Shown piece after piece: positions 40,921 through 42,966 of a DNA stretch of 42,966 bases. A program made the translations under genes and the position numbers. Numbering within the stretch: the stretch's first letter is position 1; each line of letters starts with the position of its first letter. The DNA lies in the NCBI GenBank assembly GCA_902492995.1, contig CABUNR010000010.1, positions 1 to 42,966 of the forward strand, read 5' to 3'. A model generated the notes under the pieces. It saw only the letters and a list, made by a program, of their open reading frames with translations, was not told the origin of the DNA and searched no databases. This DNA comes from OMSK01 sp902492995 (lineage in GTDB: Bacteria > Bacillota_I > Bacilli_A > RF39 > UBA660).

Positions 40921-40948
40921 AAAAAAAATAGAAAATTCTATTTTTTTT
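40921..40948. terminator. Bidirectional-looking terminator of the AMP-ligase gene
   Basis: An A8-TAG/CTA-T8 stem of 11 bp (40921-40931 and 40938-40948), loop 6 nt, with T runs on both strands. It contains the end of the 40938 gene. A TATAAT at 40912-40917 (minus strand) follows at once and may start the kinase transcript. Confidence 0.7.
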
Positions 40949-42830
40949 CATGTTTATTTGTATTATTTAATGCTTCAAGATATTCAAAACCATTAATAAA
41001 TAATACATCATTGTTTGTTATTAGTGGTTTAAAACACTTTTCTGTTAATCCTTCTCTTTTTAAATCGTTAATACTACGTTTTCCACATCCCGTTAAAGGA
41101 AATGATTCATTATAATTTCTTATTCTAAATACAATTTTTGAAGAAACACTTTTACCCAAAATTTTGACACATCTATTTTCAACGCTTTGCATTATAAACT
41201 TAATATTTTTTTGTCTATTTGGTTGAAATTCAATATGTGCTATAATAAGATTTGATTCATTATCCTCAATAGGTTCACAAGACATGATATTTTTTGTATC
41301 TTTTTCTATTGCATCCTTAATTATAAACATAGGGATAGAATCCTTTGTTTCAGGGATTCTACCCTTCATAAATACATAACCATTGGCATCTTTGTATCCA
41401 TAAACATTACAATCAGCCCATGTCTTACCTGATGAATCTATAACAAAAAATTTATTCGTTGCTTCCTCATTATTTTTGTAGCATTTCATTGTACATGGAG
41501 AATTTGCAACTAATCTTCCTAATTTATATGGCTCACATAAATTTCCTTTTTCATCTAATATAGCTGTCTCAACCATATTAAAATACCCAAGTCCGTGTTC
41601 ATGATTACTATTTTTACAATATGGCTTTAAGTTTTGATAATTTCTAAATAAAGTCCAAAATATTCCACCATGTTCACAATCTCCACCAGCAACACTTATT
41701 GAAACAGGCGAAACAGGTAATGGTATAAATTTCGTACCTGCTTTTGCCTTTCGTAAAGCTGAATTAATGAATTTTTCTTCTCCCATTGACAATCTTTCTC
41801 CAACAGCAAATGGAACTAATAAATTGGGTAGTTTTATATCTTTGTATTTTGAATTATATTTAATTTGCTTTGCAATATTAACCCAAAATGATGTAGTAGC
41901 CGTTACATAATTTGTACCATAAAAATTTAGTGAATCTAGCAAAAAATCTTTATCATATATAGGTTCTAAAGCTAGTTTTGATCCTTGCATTAAAGAATCT
42001 GAAATACCACAAATGATATCAGTATTTGAATGTGTTGGTATCAATGCTTCAACAACAAAATTTTTCATTGAAGCAGATCCTGAAACCTCTTTATCATGAT
42101 ATCTACCCATTGTAATAAAACTACGAACATTATGAACAATCGCTTTAGGTCTTGATGAATTCGTTGAGCCACTAGAATAAGTAATAGAAAATTCTTCATT
42201 TAAATTACCATAATAAAAATAGTCTTTTATATTACCAGTATATTCTTTTGAAATCTCCTCAAATCTTCCTATACTTATATTCTTGTTACTTTTCTTTGAA
42301 TATTCTTCACTTTTATCAACAAACAAACATTTATGATTTTTATCAATTGAATTATCAAGATTACAATTACTTGGTAAAGATTTAGAAAGAGATGTAATTA
42401 CAATCTTTTTTAAATTTGTACTATTTATAGATTGTTCTAATTTTTTATATTTATTATCCTCAATAAAAGCAACATCACACCTGCATTCATTAATTATTTC
42501 AGTTATATAATCCTTATCAAAGGCATCACCAAAAATATTAAATTTAGCTCCAATAATACTTGCCGCTCCAATAATATATATCAACTCAGGGCAATTTGAC
42601 ATACATATAGGAATTTCATCGCCAACATTTATACCTAGTTGTTTCATAGATTTTGCATATTTATTCATTTTTGTAAACATTTCTTTATAACTTACCTTTG
42701 TTCCACGATATAACAATGCAATATCATCTAAATTTTTAGAATTCCTTCTATATAATTCAACATACCAAGAATTGTTATGATTTTTTTCAATATCATCCAA
42801 AACTCTTCTTGCTTCCATTTTTTTTGACAT
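40938..42830 (-). CDS. AMP-forming acyl/aryl ligase (ANL superfamily)
   Basis: 630 residues. A P-loop-like adenylation motif ITYSSGSTNSSRPKAIVH lies at about 216-233. The hinge region (YGYKDANGYVFMKGRIPETKDS) and the C-terminal catalytic Lys584 in FPLTGCGKRSINDLK are present. Such enzymes adenylate a carboxylate and usually pass it to CoA or a carrier protein. The substrate is unknown. The usual TGD of motif A7 is replaced by WADCN, and several Cys are found around 395-460. An in-frame ATG at 42866 lies at the transcription start, so AAAGAGGTG with ATG at 42830 is preferred. Base use is less A/T-skewed than its neighbours by eye. Nearest neighbour is the hybrid kinase; no carrier protein is seen. 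Confidence 0.82.
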   Translation of the reverse strand: MSKKMEARRVLDDIEKNHNNSWYVELYRRNSKNLDDIALLYRGTKVSYKEMFTKMNKYAKSMKQLGINVGDEIPICMSNCPELIYIIGAASIIGAKFNIFGDAFDKDYITEIINECRCDVAFIEDNKYKKLEQSINSTNLKKIVITSLSKSLPSNCNLDNSIDKNHKCLFVDKSEEYSKKSNKNISIGRFEEISKEYTGNIKDYFYYGNLNEEFSITYSSGSTNSSRPKAIVHNVRSFITMGRYHDKEVSGSASMKNFVVEALIPTHSNTDIICGISDSLMQGSKLALEPIYDKDFLLDSLNFYGTNYVTATTSFWVNIAKQIKYNSKYKDIKLPNLLVPFAVGERLSMGEEKFINSALRKAKAGTKFIPLPVSPVSISVAGGDCEHGGIFWTLFRNYQNLKPYCKNSNHEHGLGYFNMVETAILDEKGNLCEPYKLGRLVANSPCTMKCYKNNEEATNKFFVIDSSGKTWADCNVYGYKDANGYVFMKGRIPETKDSIPMFIIKDAIEKDTKNIMSCEPIEDNESNLIIAHIEFQPNRQKNIKFIMQSVENRCVKILGKSVSSKIVFRIRNYNESFPLTGCGKRSINDLKREGLTEKCFKPLITNNDVLFINGFEYLEALNNTNKHEKK

Positions 42831-42868
42831 AACATAACACCTCTTTTTATAAGCAAACTTTCTCATAT

Positions 42869-42896
42869 ATTATATATATTTTTTTTATTTTGTCAA
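42869..42896 (-). promoter_or_regulatory. Consensus promoter of the AMP-ligase gene
   Basis: On the minus strand a perfect TTGACA (42891-42896), a 16-bp spacer, and a perfect TATAAT (42869-42874). It places the transcription start near 42862, which excludes the ATG at 42866. Confidence 0.8.
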
Positions 42897-42966
42897 ATTT
42901 ACAGAATTATAGATAGTGTAAAATGGTTTGGGGAAGAAGTATACAAAAAGGAAGACCCTTGATAAA

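Noticed and set aside
1..42966. Use of the Mycoplasma code (TGA as Trp)
   Set aside because: TGA ends rsmE, cvpA and mreC at the expected C-termini, and Trp is written TGG in conserved motifs such as WCGPC.
1..42966. CRISPR arrays, tRNA or rRNA genes, and a replication origin
   Set aside because: I saw no regularly spaced repeats, no cloverleaf-like GTTCGA regions, no G/C-rich RNA gene blocks and no DnaA-box cluster. A full tRNA scan was not possible by eye.

Overview
The window is very AT-rich chromosomal DNA from a low-GC Gram-positive bacterium of the Bacilli/Mollicutes-like kind. The gene order matches Bacillus over several blocks. Shine-Dalgarno sites are strong and uniform (often AGGTGAT shortly before ATG), and promoters are of the TTGACA/TATAAT type, often with a TG before the -10 box. 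TGA is used as a stop (for example rsmE, cvpA, mreC) and TGG codes Trp, so the code is the standard bacterial one, not the Mycoplasma code. The organism has wall-synthesis genes (murB, murG, mraZ-rsmH-ftsL-pbpB, mreC, mreD) and is therefore walled. An uncultured gut Bacilli lineage (RF39-like) would fit, but that is inference. Almost all genes lie on the minus strand; only three (UPF0316, rnhC, pgsA-like) are on the plus strand.

Layout. 0-2.6 kb: a transposase-like remnant, a zinc-peptidase-like protein, a UPF0316 membrane protein and two small unknown proteins. 2.6-9.5 kb: recD2, a repeat-bearing membrane protein, mtaB, a membrane-anchored unknown, rsmE, trxA, cvpA. 9.7-14.3 kb: rnhC (+), murB and murG (-), a CDP-alcohol phosphatidyltransferase (+) and a diguanylate cyclase (-). 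14.3-19.3 kb: a shortened dcw cluster, mraZ-rsmH-ftsL-pbpB, followed by a pilin-like gene coupled to pbpB. A four-box MraZ operator lies next to the mraZ promoter. 19.3-25.7 kb: an unknown gene and tcdA, a polysaccharide deacetylase, a thiol-redox pair (thioredoxin-CcdA fusion plus mini-thioredoxin), an unknown gene and a cysteine desulfurase. 25.7-30.4 kb: truB, obg, trpS, gpmI. 30.4-31 kb: a decayed gene. 31-35.8 kb: rpmA, prp, rplU with its RNA leader, spoIVFB-like, spoIVFA-like, mreD, mreC, radC and a SPOR-domain (SpoIIB-like) gene. This is the Bacillus spoIIB-radC-mre-spoIVF-rplU order, without maf, mreB and minCD. 35.9-42.9 kb: a short prolyl-tRNA synthetase, an unknown gene, a large hybrid histidine kinase (two receivers and Hpt) and an AMP-forming ligase.

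How the genes work together. Wall precursor synthesis (MurB, MurG), septal transpeptidation (PbpB, FtsL), elongation scaffolding (MreC, MreD) and MraZ control make up the envelope theme. Translation and RNA modification (TruB, MtaB, RsmE, RsmH, TcdA, TrpS, ProS, L21, L27, Prp, Obg) is the second theme. The spoIVFA/spoIVFB/SPOR genes suggest sporulation or a retained derivative of its intramembrane proteolysis. Many terminators begin inside the stop codon or last codons of the gene they end, so the sequence is compact. I see no CRISPR array, prophage, tRNA, rRNA or biosynthetic cluster. The window is largely conserved core genome; the less ordinary items are given as findings.
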